This document shows, in pieces, positions 9,024-16,137 of a stretch of 28,002 bases of DNA. The notes beneath the pieces are model-generated. The model saw only the letters and a program-made list of their open reading frames with translations. It was not told the DNA's origin and did not search any database. A program made the position numbers and the translations under genes. The DNA comes from Deltaproteobacteria bacterium UBA6930 (GTDB taxonomy: Bacteria; Myxococcota_A; UBA9160; UBA6930). Positions within the stretch are counted from its first letter, which is position 1; each line of letters opens with the position of its first letter. The DNA is taken from contig DKAI01000028.1 in NCBI GenBank assembly GCA_002450755.1, forward strand, positions 1 to 28,002. Reading direction: 5' to 3'.

Positions 9024-9338
9024 CTAATTGAACGCTTTGTGTGCTACGTAGCGTCCTTGCTCAAAGTCGGCAAAAAACTCTAGTAACCAGGGGTGGTCAA
9101 TTGGCTCATTGCTCTCGTCTATCTCTAAATGGCGTTCAGCGACATAAGTCATATTGTCACTGCAATGAACTAGGACGTGATACCACGGCTTGTCTTTGGG
9201 TGGCCGAGATCGAGCGATTTCGTCGTACCACTCTTCGGACAACTGAAAGCCTGCATCCACATCTACAATTACGCCTCTGTAACCAAAACGTTTATGGACG
9301 ACCAAGCAACCTACACAAAATTCTGCACCACTTTCCAT
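9024..9338 (-). CDS. hspQ: HspQ / YccV-like heat-shock, hemimethylated-DNA-binding domain protein
   Basis: A 104-residue single-domain protein of the HspQ/YccV-like family. In E. coli HspQ is a heat-shock protein that modulates Lon protease and was reported to bind hemimethylated oriC DNA. Family features seen are VGCLVVHKRFGYRGVIVDVD near the N-terminus, SEEWYDEIARSRPPKDKPWYHVLV in the middle, and TYVAERHLEI with a C-terminal acidic and aromatic region. Two starts are adjacent: GTG (9341) and ATG (9338). ATG is preferred on codon choice; it lies six bases after a -10-like TAGCCT (9350-9345), and no Shine-Dalgarno is visible. Divergent from the Nmad3-like gene. The family call is strong; the biochemical role in this organism is inferred. 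Confidence 0.87.
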   Translation of the reverse strand: MESGAEFCVGCLVVHKRFGYRGVIVDVDAGFQLSEEWYDEIARSRPPKDKPWYHVLVHCSDNMTYVAERHLEIDESNEPIDHPWLLEFFADFEQGRYVAHKAFN

Positions 9339-9402
9339 CACGTCAGGCTACCCAAGCGGAGGGCTTCTCGCAGCATCAGTTTCCTGGAAGTGGACTAGGC
9401 CG

Positions 9403-10263
9403 ATGAAAATTGTTTTGAGTAGAAAAGGATTCGACTCTTCCACGGGTGGTGTTCCAAGTCCTATCCTCCCTGACGGGCGCCTGATTCCCTTGCCAATTCC
9501 TGACAGAAACTCGAATGTCAGGTACGGACAGATCGAGTATGGTGACGTCGAGATAGGAAAACTAGTCCACAGCCTTACTCGAGGTCGGATCCGGTCCAGT
9601 AGTCGCGTACATTTAGACCCGGACTTGGTGTCGACAAAGAAATACTCGAGAGACGGCCTGAGAGCTTGTTTCGGTCAATGCGGTAGTGCTGCAAGCCATC
9701 TCCTGAATCAAGGAGTAGGGAAAGGAGATCTGTTTCTCTTTTTTGGATGGTTTAGGGAGGTTTGGGTTAACCCAACGCATAGTCATTCTCACCGATTTAG
9801 CTACAAGCCGGGAGCTCCTGACCTCCACGTGATTTTTGGCTGGTTATTGATCGATCAAGTAATTTGCCCAAGCGGTCCAATTCCAGGATCGATAAGGGAT
9901 CACCCACATTGTACAGGCCCCCGCCCCACTCCCAACCGACTTTACCTTGCTTCCAACAATGAAGGACTTTCTTTGGGTGGTAAGGAAATCCCGTCTGCTG
10001 GCATGTTGCCATTCGCTCGGAGGCCTCAGATCCTCACCGCTAACGGAAGTAGAAGGAGTCTTTGGAACTTGCCTAGTTGGTGCTTTCCCAGAGAAGGCAA
10101 CATCCCTTTTTCGTATCACTCTGACCTGAGGCGATGGAAACGAGTTGGACAGGAAGTAAGGTTGTCTAGCGTAGCCCGGGGACAAGAATTTGTTCTGGAT
10201 ACCAAGTTGTTTCCAGAGGCCAGAGACTGGTCGTCAGGTGTACTCGAAGTCGACGATTGGTAG
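9403..10263 (+). CDS. Nmad3-like protein (putative nucleotide-modification-associated domain 3)
   Basis: A 286-residue soluble protein whose N-terminus (SRKGFDSSTGGVPSPILPDG, residues 6-25, then LIPLPIPD) matches the pattern I recall for the Nmad3 family. That family was named from comparative genomics because members occur near phage and bacterial base-modification genes; to my knowledge no reaction is established. Other conserved-looking segments are LDPDL (71-75), GDLFLFFGWFR (109-118 region) and an HPH motif (167-169). There is no signal peptide or membrane segment. Start ATG 9403 has GGAAGTGGA 9 to 17 bases upstream and gives the canonical N-terminus. It lies 64 bases from hspQ in divergent orientation and converges on a DUF971 gene; no methyltransferase, glycosyltransferase or phage gene is near. 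The family assignment is from recognition of the N-terminal motif; function unknown. Confidence 0.78.
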   Translation: MKIVLSRKGFDSSTGGVPSPILPDGRLIPLPIPDRNSNVRYGQIEYGDVEIGKLVHSLTRGRIRSSSRVHLDPDLVSTKKYSRDGLRACFGQCGSAASHLLNQGVGKGDLFLFFGWFREVWVNPTHSHSHRFSYKPGAPDLHVIFGWLLIDQVICPSGPIPGSIRDHPHCTGPRPTPNRLYLASNNEGLSLGGKEIPSAGMLPFARRPQILTANGSRRSLWNLPSWCFPREGNIPFSYHSDLRRWKRVGQEVRLSSVARGQEFVLDTKLFPEARDWSSGVLEVDDW

Positions 10264-10279
10264 AGAAGAGGCTTTCAAA

Positions 10280-10609
10280 TTATAGTTTGTCGCCGACTTG
10301 GTCTAGTTTTCGAAGCTGACGAAAGGGATAGATACCCGTTTCGTGGCCATCACTCCAACTGATCTGAATGGCATAACGTCCCACCGATTCGATTCGAACT
10401 GGGTGGATATCATTCGGTATTTTATCCGACTGAAGAATTCTTTCGCCGCTCCACTCATCTACGCATGATGCGCAGGGGCATGCAAGCCGAAGCATACGGA
10501 CGTTCAGGTAGCTTTCGTGTCCATCAAGCCATTCGATCAGGATCTCAGAAGCGCCATTTTGCGAAATTTTGCGAGGCGTATTGGCTGGAGTGGAAATGTG
10601 TTTGGACAT
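10280..10609 (-). CDS. DUF971 family protein (gamma-butyrobetaine hydroxylase-like N-terminal domain)
   Basis: A 109-residue protein consisting of the DUF971/GBBH-like N-terminal domain. Seen are ILIEWLDGHESYLNVRMLRLACPCASCVDEWSG, with Cys44, Cys46 and Cys49 as a compact cysteine cluster, and the second half SVGRYAIQISWSDGHETGIYPFRQLR. In other proteins this domain sits beside Fe-S carrier proteins (HCF101-type) or the 2-oxoglutarate hydroxylases BBOX and TMLH, and the cysteine/histidine set suggests metal binding. As a stand-alone protein its function is unknown. Its stop is 16 bases from the stop of the converging Nmad3-like gene, and its start is divergent from npdG. No Shine-Dalgarno is visible before the ATG at 10609. 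Confidence 0.86.
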   Translation of the reverse strand: MSKHISTPANTPRKISQNGASEILIEWLDGHESYLNVRMLRLACPCASCVDEWSGERILQSDKIPNDIHPVRIESVGRYAIQISWSDGHETGIYPFRQLRKLDQVGDKL

Positions 10610-10662
10610 TTGGTTAATTTTGGCAACTTTTCATGGCGAATACAGCGTATATTTTTGCAACC

Positions 10663-11349
10663 ATGAAATATTTAAATGAACAAGCGATTGCTATCTTAGG
10701 CGGTACAGGAGATCAAGGTCTCGGCTTGGCTCTTCGGTTCGCGAAGGCTGGTCGCTCAGTGATTGTGGGATCCCGAAAAGTGGAGAGGGCGGAGGCTACC
10801 GCCAAAGAGGTTATGTCGTTGGTACCGGGCTCGAAGGTATACGGCTTTGAAAATTCACGGGCAGCCCAATCGGCTCCGATTATATTTCTCTCGATACCCT
10901 TCGAAAGTGCTGCGATAACAGTGAAGGCGGTCCGGAAGGAACTACAACCGGGCCAGATCCTTGTGTCGATGGTCGTACCTTTGGCTAGCTCAATTGGAGA
11001 CAGTCCGGTGAGGACCATCGGAGTCCATCAGGGCTCTGCTGCCGAATTGGTAAAAAGCCTTGTGCCGAAAGGTGTGAAGGTAGTATCGGCTCTCCAAAAT
11101 GTGTCAGCTCAGGGTCTACAATCTTTGGATGAAGACGTAGAGTGCGACGTTGTCATCTCCGGCCCGAAAGATGGGCGTGAAGAAGTCGCAAAGTTGTGCG
11201 CCCTTATTCCTGGGCTCCGATCGGTAAATGGGGGGGATCTTTCTAACGCCCGTGTTGTGGAGGAAATCACAGGTCTTCTGATCGGTCTTAATATTCGCTA
11301 TCGGATGCCGACAGGAATCGGGATCAGGTTTCCGGGGCTACCTGAATAA
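10663..11349 (+). CDS. npdG: NADPH-dependent F420 reductase (F420:NADP oxidoreductase)
   Basis: Transfers hydride between NADP(H) and the deazaflavin cofactor F420. From this start the protein has 228 residues, the usual family length. Seen are an N-terminal Rossmann glycine motif (ILGGTGDQGLGLALRFAKAG), the NADP-phosphate region VGSRKVERA, FLSIPFESA, LVSMVVPLAS and the C-terminal VNGGDLSNARVVEEITGLLIGLN segment, all typical of NpdG/Fno. An in-frame ATG at 10633 would add ten residues (MANTAYIFAT) not seen in the family. A -10-like TATATT (10648-10653) lies inside that extension, which supports ATG 10663. It implies that the organism makes or uses F420. An NADP-dependent oxidoreductase acting on another substrate cannot be excluded. 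An SD-led gene follows 17 bases downstream. Confidence 0.85.
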   Translation: MKYLNEQAIAILGGTGDQGLGLALRFAKAGRSVIVGSRKVERAEATAKEVMSLVPGSKVYGFENSRAAQSAPIIFLSIPFESAAITVKAVRKELQPGQILVSMVVPLASSIGDSPVRTIGVHQGSAAELVKSLVPKGVKVVSALQNVSAQGLQSLDEDVECDVVISGPKDGREEVAKLCALIPGLRSVNGGDLSNARVVEEITGLLIGLNIRYRMPTGIGIRFPGLPE

Positions 11350-11366
11350 TTCGAAGAGGAAGAGGA

Positions 11367-12104
11367 ATGTCTGAACCAAAAGAATTTCTGCGGGAGCGAG
11401 CTCAAGCCTCGTTTAGTTCCCGTGTAGAAAACAATCCCTATCCCGGTCGTGGACTAGTTTTAGGTCGAGATGAGTCCGGGGACTGGCTGCAGATTTATTG
11501 GATTATGGGTAGGTCCGAGAACAGCCGAAATCGCCGGTTTATAAGTGAAGGAGGGGAGTTGAGGACCGAGCCCGTTGACCCGACGACGGTCGAAGACCCG
11601 AGTCTAATTATCTATCGAGCAATGGCGGAGCAGGGTAAGCAATATTTAGTGACTAATGGTGATCAGACCGACACCCTTCTAGAAGGCATAGGTAGAGGAG
11701 AAACATTTGAGGTAAGTCTCGGCAGGCGTGAAAGAGAACCCGATGAGCCCAACTACACACCGCGAATTTCAGGAGTTATTGACTTGAGAGGGAAGGCCCC
11801 ATCAGTTTTTCTGGGGCTATTAAAGGCAAACCCAGCTGATACCTCTTACACCGATAGAAATTTTTATCGCCCTGCCTCGCCACCAAATGGTCTCGGTCTA
11901 GCACTGACTACTTACGAAGGTGATGGTAGTCCATTGCCAAGTTTCTCAGGAGACCCGCTGTGGTTCCCCACGGAGGCTGGTCCAGAACAAGCCATTGAAA
12001 GATATTGGGGAGCTTTAGACGCCGACAATCGCGTTGCACTTGCAGTGAAATGGATTCCTGCTTCAGGGGGCACGAGCAGGCTTTTTCTGCGAAATCGTTA
12101 CTAA
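11367..12104 (+). CDS. PurO-like IMP cyclohydrolase family protein
   Basis: A 245-residue protein of the PurO-type IMP cyclohydrolase-like family (Ntn-hydrolase fold), which closes the ring of FAICAR to IMP in archaeal purine synthesis. The family hallmark NPYPGRGLVLGRDESGDW (23-40), followed by IYWIMGRSENSRNRRF (43-58), is plain, and the C-terminal part (RYWGALDADNRVALAVKWI) also fits. A strong ribosome-binding site (AGAGGAAGAGGA) immediately precedes ATG 11367, and the gene is only 17 bases after npdG, so the two are probably co-transcribed. No other purine gene is in the window. Bacteria normally use PurH for this step; whether this protein replaces PurH, duplicates it or acts on another nucleotide cannot be read here. 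Confidence 0.83.
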   Translation: MSEPKEFLRERAQASFSSRVENNPYPGRGLVLGRDESGDWLQIYWIMGRSENSRNRRFISEGGELRTEPVDPTTVEDPSLIIYRAMAEQGKQYLVTNGDQTDTLLEGIGRGETFEVSLGRREREPDEPNYTPRISGVIDLRGKAPSVFLGLLKANPADTSYTDRNFYRPASPPNGLGLALTTYEGDGSPLPSFSGDPLWFPTEAGPEQAIERYWGALDADNRVALAVKWIPASGGTSRLFLRNRY

Positions 12105-12187
12105 GCACTGCAAGGCTCGATGAAACGCTCTCAAAGCTAACGAAAGTCGCTCGGATTCGAGTCGTCACCCCAGGGGAATTTCCTCGG

Positions 12188-12212
12188 ACACCCAGTATTG
12201 GTGTACTTTTTT
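12188..12212 (+). terminator. Weak intrinsic terminator after the PurO-like gene
   Basis: ACACC (12188-12192) pairs with GGTGT (12200-12204), and two bases later there is a run of six T (12207-12212) followed by GTTTT. The stem is only 5 bp, so efficiency is doubtful, but the position 84 bases after the stop and the T-run suit an intrinsic terminator ending the npdG/PurO-like transcript. Confidence 0.4.
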
Positions 12213-12253
12213 GTTTTCACACACAAGGTTTTGTGGTTAAGAGCCTTTTTCGC

Positions 12254-12282
12254 TTGACGGGTGATCCCACCGGGAGTAACAA
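12254..12282 (+). promoter_or_regulatory. Putative sigma-70-type promoter upstream of the structured region
   Basis: TTGACG (12254-12259) matches the -35 consensus at five of six positions. It is followed by a 17-base spacer and the -10-like TAACAA (12277-12282), which matches at three of six. Transcription would begin near 12289, leaving about 335 bases before the nrdJ start. It would drive either a long nrdJ leader or a separate small RNA. Confidence 0.4.
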
Positions 12283-12283
12283 A

Positions 12284-12420
12284 GTCTCTTACGGGGATGA
12301 GTATCCTTCTGTTGGCCTGGGGGGGTTCGAAAGAACTGTAGGCCGTCAGAGGGAATGAACTGGCAGCAGGACGGAGGACTTGCACCGGTTCGGGGGCCCC
12401 GGGGAGTTCCCGGGGCCTCA
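12284..12420 (+). other. Multi-stem structured region upstream of nrdJ (candidate leader or non-coding RNA)
   Basis: Within the 520-base gap between the PurO-like gene and nrdJ, three consecutive strong stem-loops can be drawn by hand. First, 12305-12318 pairs with 12340-12353 (13 of 14 positions, allowing two G-U), and its inner part contains GTTC-GAAA-GAAC (12325-12336), a GNRA-type tetraloop hairpin. Second, GAACTGG (12357-12363) pairs with CCGGTTC (12385-12391) with one G-U. Third, 12393-12403 pairs with 12409-12419 as an 11-bp, almost pure G/C stem. No T-run follows, so it is not a simple terminator. I could not match it to the cobalamin riboswitch core, tmRNA, RNase P RNA, 6S RNA or SRP RNA. 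The frames overlapping it have no recognisable protein. Strand is inferred from the promoter-like pair and from nrdJ. Confidence 0.42.
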
Positions 12421-12479
12421 CTCGACCACGGAATTTGATCGTTGGATGAAAAGGGCATTGATTTGCCGTTCGCAGTTAG

Positions 12480-12505
12480 AGCTGTCGCGAAAAAATCTGA
12501 CAGCT
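12480..12505 (+). other. Stem-loop in the nrdJ upstream region
   Basis: AGCTGTC (12480-12486) pairs perfectly with GACAGCT (12499-12505) around an A-rich 12-base loop. It lies 120 bases before the nrdJ start, downstream of the larger structured region. Role unknown. Between it and nrdJ, a -10-like TAGGCT (12610-12615) with TTGAGT 15 bases upstream (12589-12594) could be a start-proximal nrdJ promoter. Confidence 0.35.
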
Positions 12506-12624
12506 TCAGGACCGATGGGGGTATATGTGGACGGTGTCGAAAAGAGTTCAAAATGTGGCATAGCAGACAGCAAATGTCAGTCATGCACTTGAGTGTTGAT
12601 GGGCGAGAATAGGCTTTTGGGGGG

Positions 12625-15396
12625 ATGAAAGTGGATCGAATAAGCGGAAGCGGAGTTAAGAAAAATCGAAAAGGGTCTACCTCGAAAAAGCTAAGTGCCG
12701 GACTAAGAATACCGAGACATTTTACGAAGAAAGGGAGTTCGCCCTTTGACGAAGTCGAGTGGGAACGCCGAGTTGCGACGATAACTAACGAGCGCGGCGA
12801 GGTCATTTTCGAACAGAAAGACGTTGAGGTCCCGGAAGGATGGTCACAACTTGCAACAAATGTGGTTGTGTCTAAGTACTTCAGAGGTCACCTAGGTACA
12901 CCAGAACGTGAAAGCAGCGTTAAGCAGTTGATCGGTCGTGTTGTCGGCCGGATCTGCGAATGGGGAGATGAGTCCGGTTATTTCGCGACCGAATCTGATC
13001 GGGAGGCCTATAGGGACGAACTTACTTTCTTACTCGTTCACCAGAAGATGGCTTTTAACAGTCCCGTATGGTTTAACCTGGGTGTAAAGGGCACACCACA
13101 GCAGGCAAGCGCCTGTTTTATTAATTCCGTTGACGACACGATGGAATCGATCATGGATCTAGCCAAGACAGAGGCAATGCTCTTTAAAGGAGGATCAGGT
13201 ACGGGCTCTAATCTTTCCCAAATCCGCTCTTCTAAGGAGCCTCTGGCAGGCGGAGGAGTAGCGTCGGGTCCAGTTTCATTCATGAAAGGCTACGACGCTT
13301 TTGCTGGCGTGGTCAAGTCCGGTGGAAAAACACGACGGGCTGCGAAAATGGTTATTTTGAATGTGGATCACCCAGATATCCACGACTTCGTGAGGTCAAA
13401 ATCAGATGAAGAGAAAAAGGCTTGGTCGCTGATTGATGCCGGATACGATGGTGGGTTTAACGTGCCCGGTGGTGCTTACGACTCAGTATTTTTCCAGAAT
13501 GCTAACCATTCAGTTCGAGTGACCGATGAATTTATGGAGGCTTCAACTTCGGGTGGAACCTTTAGTACTAGAGCTGTGACCAGCGGGGAGATTGTAGAGA
13601 CTTTTCCGGCGAAGGACTTGCTCAGAGAAATCTCTGAGGCGGCTCATGTATGCGGTGATCCCGGGATGCAGTTTGATACGACCATTAACCGTTGGAATCC
13701 AGTTAAGAACTGTGGTCGTATCAACTCTAGTAATCCTTGTTCCGAGTATATGTTCCTTGATGACACCGCCTGCAATCTTGCAAGCTTGAATTTGATGACG
13801 TTTCTCGACGAGGAAGGAACTTTTGAGGTTGATGATTTTCGCCGAGCCTCGGCCCTAACGATCCTCGGCCAAGAAATTGTTGTTGATCACGCATCTTATC
13901 CGACTCCAAAGATTGAAAAGAACAGTCACATATATCGTCCTTTAGGGCTTGGATACGCAAATCTAGGTGCGCTTCTAATGTCTCAGGGGCTACCTTACGA
14001 CAGCGAAGAGGGTCGTAACGTATCTGCAGCGATCACTTCTCTTATGTGCGGAGAGGCGTATCGCATGAGCGCTGAAATCGCTGAAGCTATGGGGCCTTTC
14101 AGTAAATTCCGGGCTAACAAAAAACCATTTCTGGAAGTTATCGAGCTTCACAAGCATGCTGCAGAATGTGTGCAGTCCTCGGGAGTTCAAGAGGATCTTT
14201 GGGAAGCCGCGAGAGTCTCATGGGACGACGCACTGAGTCTTGGAAGAAAACACGGTTATAAAAATGCCCAAGTTACGGTACTTGCTCCGACCGGGACAAT
14301 CGCTTTCATGATGGACTGCGACACTACCGGTGTAGAGCCCGACATTGCTTTAGTGAAATACAAGAAGTTGGTGGGCGGGGGTCTCCTTAAGATAGTGAAT
14401 AACACGGTGCCTATGGCGCTCAGGAAACTTGGATATCAGGAAGACGAGGTCGAAAAGATCGTTTCCCACATTGACCAGAATGAAACTATCGAAGGTGCTC
14501 CGGGTCTTTCCGATGAAGACCTGCCGGTATTTGACTGTGCGTTTAGGGCTTTAAACGGCAGTCGTTCAATACATTGGCAGGGACACATCAGGATGATGGG
14601 GGCTGTTCAACCGTTTCTTTCTGGTGCCATCAGTAAGACGGTTAATCTGCCAACGGACGCCTCCGTGGAGGATCTTTCGGAAGCCTACCTTGAAGGTTGG
14701 CGACTGGGTTTAAAGGCATTAGCTGTGTATAGGGATGGTAGTAAGCGTACCCAGCCTCTGAACGCTGGTAAGGAATCTGACGACAACGTGATCTCTCTCG
14801 ATGAGAGACGGCCCGTAAGGCGTAAGTTGCCGGATGAGCGTAGTGCGATGACACACAAGTTTGTGATTGCTGGGCACGAAGGTTATTTGACGGTTGGTAA
14901 ATATGAAGACGGTGACCCCGGAGAAATTTTTCTTCGTATGTCGAAAGAAGGAAGCACAGTATCGGGTTTGATGGATACGATTGCTACGATGACTTCTATG
15001 GCTCTCCAGTATGGAGTTCCTTTGAAGGCGTTAGTAGACAAGTTTAGCCACACACGATTTGAGCCAGCCGGTTTCACAAATAATCGCGAGATTCCGATGG
15101 CTAAGTCGACAATGGACTACATTTTTCGGTTCTTGGGTAACAGGTTTCTTCGCGAAGGAGCCGTGCCTCAAGATGAACAAGAGACTTATGACGAACAGGT
15201 AGGTTTGGTGTCAGAGCCTGAGGCAGAGCCTCGTATTGCAATAGCTGGTGGTTCCGTTGACGAGTCGCCCGTTAACTCGAGATCCTTCGTAAATCAGGCT
15301 GACGCACCGAGCTGCAGTGAATGTGGCGATATCATGGTTCGTAACGGTGCCTGCTATAAATGCCTCACATGTGGTTCTACGAGTGGTTGTAGCTAA
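12625..15396 (+). CDS. nrdJ: Vitamin B12-dependent (class II) ribonucleoside-diphosphate reductase
   Basis: Adenosylcobalamin-dependent enzyme that reduces ribonucleotides to deoxyribonucleotides. It has 923 residues, normal for long NrdJ. Seen are MAFNSPVWFNLG (142-153), redox cysteine C164 (ASACFINS), GSGTGSNLS (191-198), the thiyl-radical loop NPCSE with C372 and E374, the partner cysteine C383 eleven residues on, and PTGTIAFMMDCDTTGVEPD. After residue 800 comes the C-terminal NrdJ extension, ending in a cysteine cluster (C897, C900, C910, C913, C916, C922) expected to act as a zinc ribbon and disulfide shuttle. ATG 12625 directly follows GGGGGG. It needs no oxygen, so DNA synthesis could run in low-oxygen niches, but cobalamin is required. 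The unusual 520-base upstream gap suggests regulation; no NrdR boxes were seen. Confidence 0.97.
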   Translation: MKVDRISGSGVKKNRKGSTSKKLSAGLRIPRHFTKKGSSPFDEVEWERRVATITNERGEVIFEQKDVEVPEGWSQLATNVVVSKYFRGHLGTPERESSVKQLIGRVVGRICEWGDESGYFATESDREAYRDELTFLLVHQKMAFNSPVWFNLGVKGTPQQASACFINSVDDTMESIMDLAKTEAMLFKGGSGTGSNLSQIRSSKEPLAGGGVASGPVSFMKGYDAFAGVVKSGGKTRRAAKMVILNVDHPDIHDFVRSKSDEEKKAWSLIDAGYDGGFNVPGGAYDSVFFQNANHSVRVTDEFMEASTSGGTFSTRAVTSGEIVETFPAKDLLREISEAAHVCGDPGMQFDTTINRWNPVKNCGRINSSNPCSEYMFLDDTACNLASLNLMTFLDEEGTFEVDDFRRASALTILGQEIVVDHASYPTPKIEKNSHIYRPLGLGYANLGALLMSQGLPYDSEEGRNVSAAITSLMCGEAYRMSAEIAEAMGPFSKFRANKKPFLEVIELHKHAAECVQSSGVQEDLWEAARVSWDDALSLGRKHGYKNAQVTVLAPTGTIAFMMDCDTTGVEPDIALVKYKKLVGGGLLKIVNNTVPMALRKLGYQEDEVEKIVSHIDQNETIEGAPGLSDEDLPVFDCAFRALNGSRSIHWQGHIRMMGAVQPFLSGAISKTVNLPTDASVEDLSEAYLEGWRLGLKALAVYRDGSKRTQPLNAGKESDDNVISLDERRPVRRKLPDERSAMTHKFVIAGHEGYLTVGKYEDGDPGEIFLRMSKEGSTVSGLMDTIATMTSMALQYGVPLKALVDKFSHTRFEPAGFTNNREIPMAKSTMDYIFRFLGNRFLREGAVPQDEQETYDEQVGLVSEPEAEPRIAIAGGSVDESPVNSRSFVNQADAPSCSECGDIMVRNGACYKCLTCGSTSGCS

Positions 15397-15429
15397 GCCC
15401 GACGAGAACTAGAAGTTATTCTTTGTGTG

Positions 15430-15819
15430 TTAATAAAGCCAACGTCCGTTTCGGAAACGAAAGATTTCGGTAACGGTGTGAGTCCCACTTCGTTCGCATG
15501 ATACCTCTTTATCTCTGTGGCACTTGACCAGGTGCTCTTGATATTGAAGAACACCGATGAATGGGACGGGCGATTTGTTGGTTTCTTTTAACTCGATTTT
15601 ATATCTAGAGCTGTAGCCACGATAGCTGACAGCTCCTTCAACTCGTTCGGTCTCTGACGCATTCCGTAACTTTTTCATCCAACCGCGTGCGAATGTTTCC
15701 AGGGTCAATTGGGCGTTTTCTGCATTGTATGTCGCAACCGTATCTTCTTCAGAGCCCTCTGCTGCAAGGGATGAGAAAAGTAGACTTGCTAAAAGTGTAT
15801 ATGCCCTGAGGTGCTTCAT
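15430..15819 (-). CDS. Small secreted protein of unknown family
   Basis: A 129-residue protein with a clear signal peptide (MKHLRAYTLLASLLFSSLAA, cleavage probably after residue 20), followed by a hydrophilic mature part of about 109 residues. There is no lipobox cysteine. Two cysteines in the mature part (the VKCHRDKEVSC region) may form a disulfide. The ending TEIFRFRNGRWLY resembles the last strands of NTF2/SnoaL-like folds, but this is only an impression. ATG 15819 has AGGG eight bases upstream. It converges on nrdJ with 33 bases between the stops. I do not recognise the family; export to the periplasm is the only safe statement. The signal peptide and ribosome-binding site argue that it is a real gene. 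Confidence 0.7.
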   Translation of the reverse strand: MKHLRAYTLLASLLFSSLAAEGSEEDTVATYNAENAQLTLETFARGWMKKLRNASETERVEGAVSYRGYSSRYKIELKETNKSPVPFIGVLQYQEHLVKCHRDKEVSCERSGTHTVTEIFRFRNGRWLY

Positions 15820-16137
15820 AGTCGTTGCCCTGCGTTACCTCAGACTATTGGCTCTGAGTGTGGTCTTTTCTTGTTACTCCTGGTTAAGGTAGACGATTGC
15901 TGACCTTTAGTGCGGCAGGTCTTAGCTAAAGGATGGACAAGGAGAGCAAAAATCGAGGAAAGATTGAAGTCTCTTAAGTGCGGAGATCATACTGTTGGTA
16001 TTCAAGCTGACGCATGTGTTGTGCCATGACTGGAAAATGATGCCTTAAGTACGCTTAGAATGCGTCTGGATGACTTTTTTCGTGGTCCCTTCGCTCTGCG
16101 CTTTCGGGCCAGATCATCCTAGGTATTCTCTTGAGTG
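15820..16137. other. 318-base intergenic region between the secreted-protein gene and phoB
   Basis: No reading frame of substance and no known RNA is seen. No Pho box (tandem TGTCA-type repeats 11 bases apart) was found, so phoB autoregulation through a standard site is not supported. A -10-like TATTCT (16124-16129) ends five bases before the GTG and eight before the ATG at the phoB start. GGATGA (from about 16068) and TCATCC (from about 16115) form a distant inverted repeat of doubtful meaning. Confidence 0.4.

Noticed and set aside
12130..12180. tRNA-like TTCGA sequence near CTCGGATTCGAG
   Set aside because: The short hairpin has no acceptor stem, D-arm or anticodon arm in the right places on either strand.
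12005..12592. Plus-strand frames in the gap before nrdJ (12005-12358 and 12380-12592)
   Set aside because: The first starts inside the PurO-like gene in another frame, and the second needs a TTG start with no ribosome-binding site. Neither translation resembles a protein family.
12284..12624. Cobalamin riboswitch before the B12-dependent nrdJ
   Set aside because: The expected conserved core and B12-box patterns could not be found by eye on the plus strand. The stems present do not follow the known architecture.
12237..12806. Long minus-strand frame overlapping the nrdJ start and the structured gap (189 codons)
   Set aside because: It runs antisense through the well-supported nrdJ N-terminus, has no recognisable domain and a composition unlike real proteins here, and crosses the GC hairpins.
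15820..16137. Pho box upstream of phoB
   Set aside because: TGAC-containing words occur, but no pair of TGTCA-like repeats with 11-base spacing is present.
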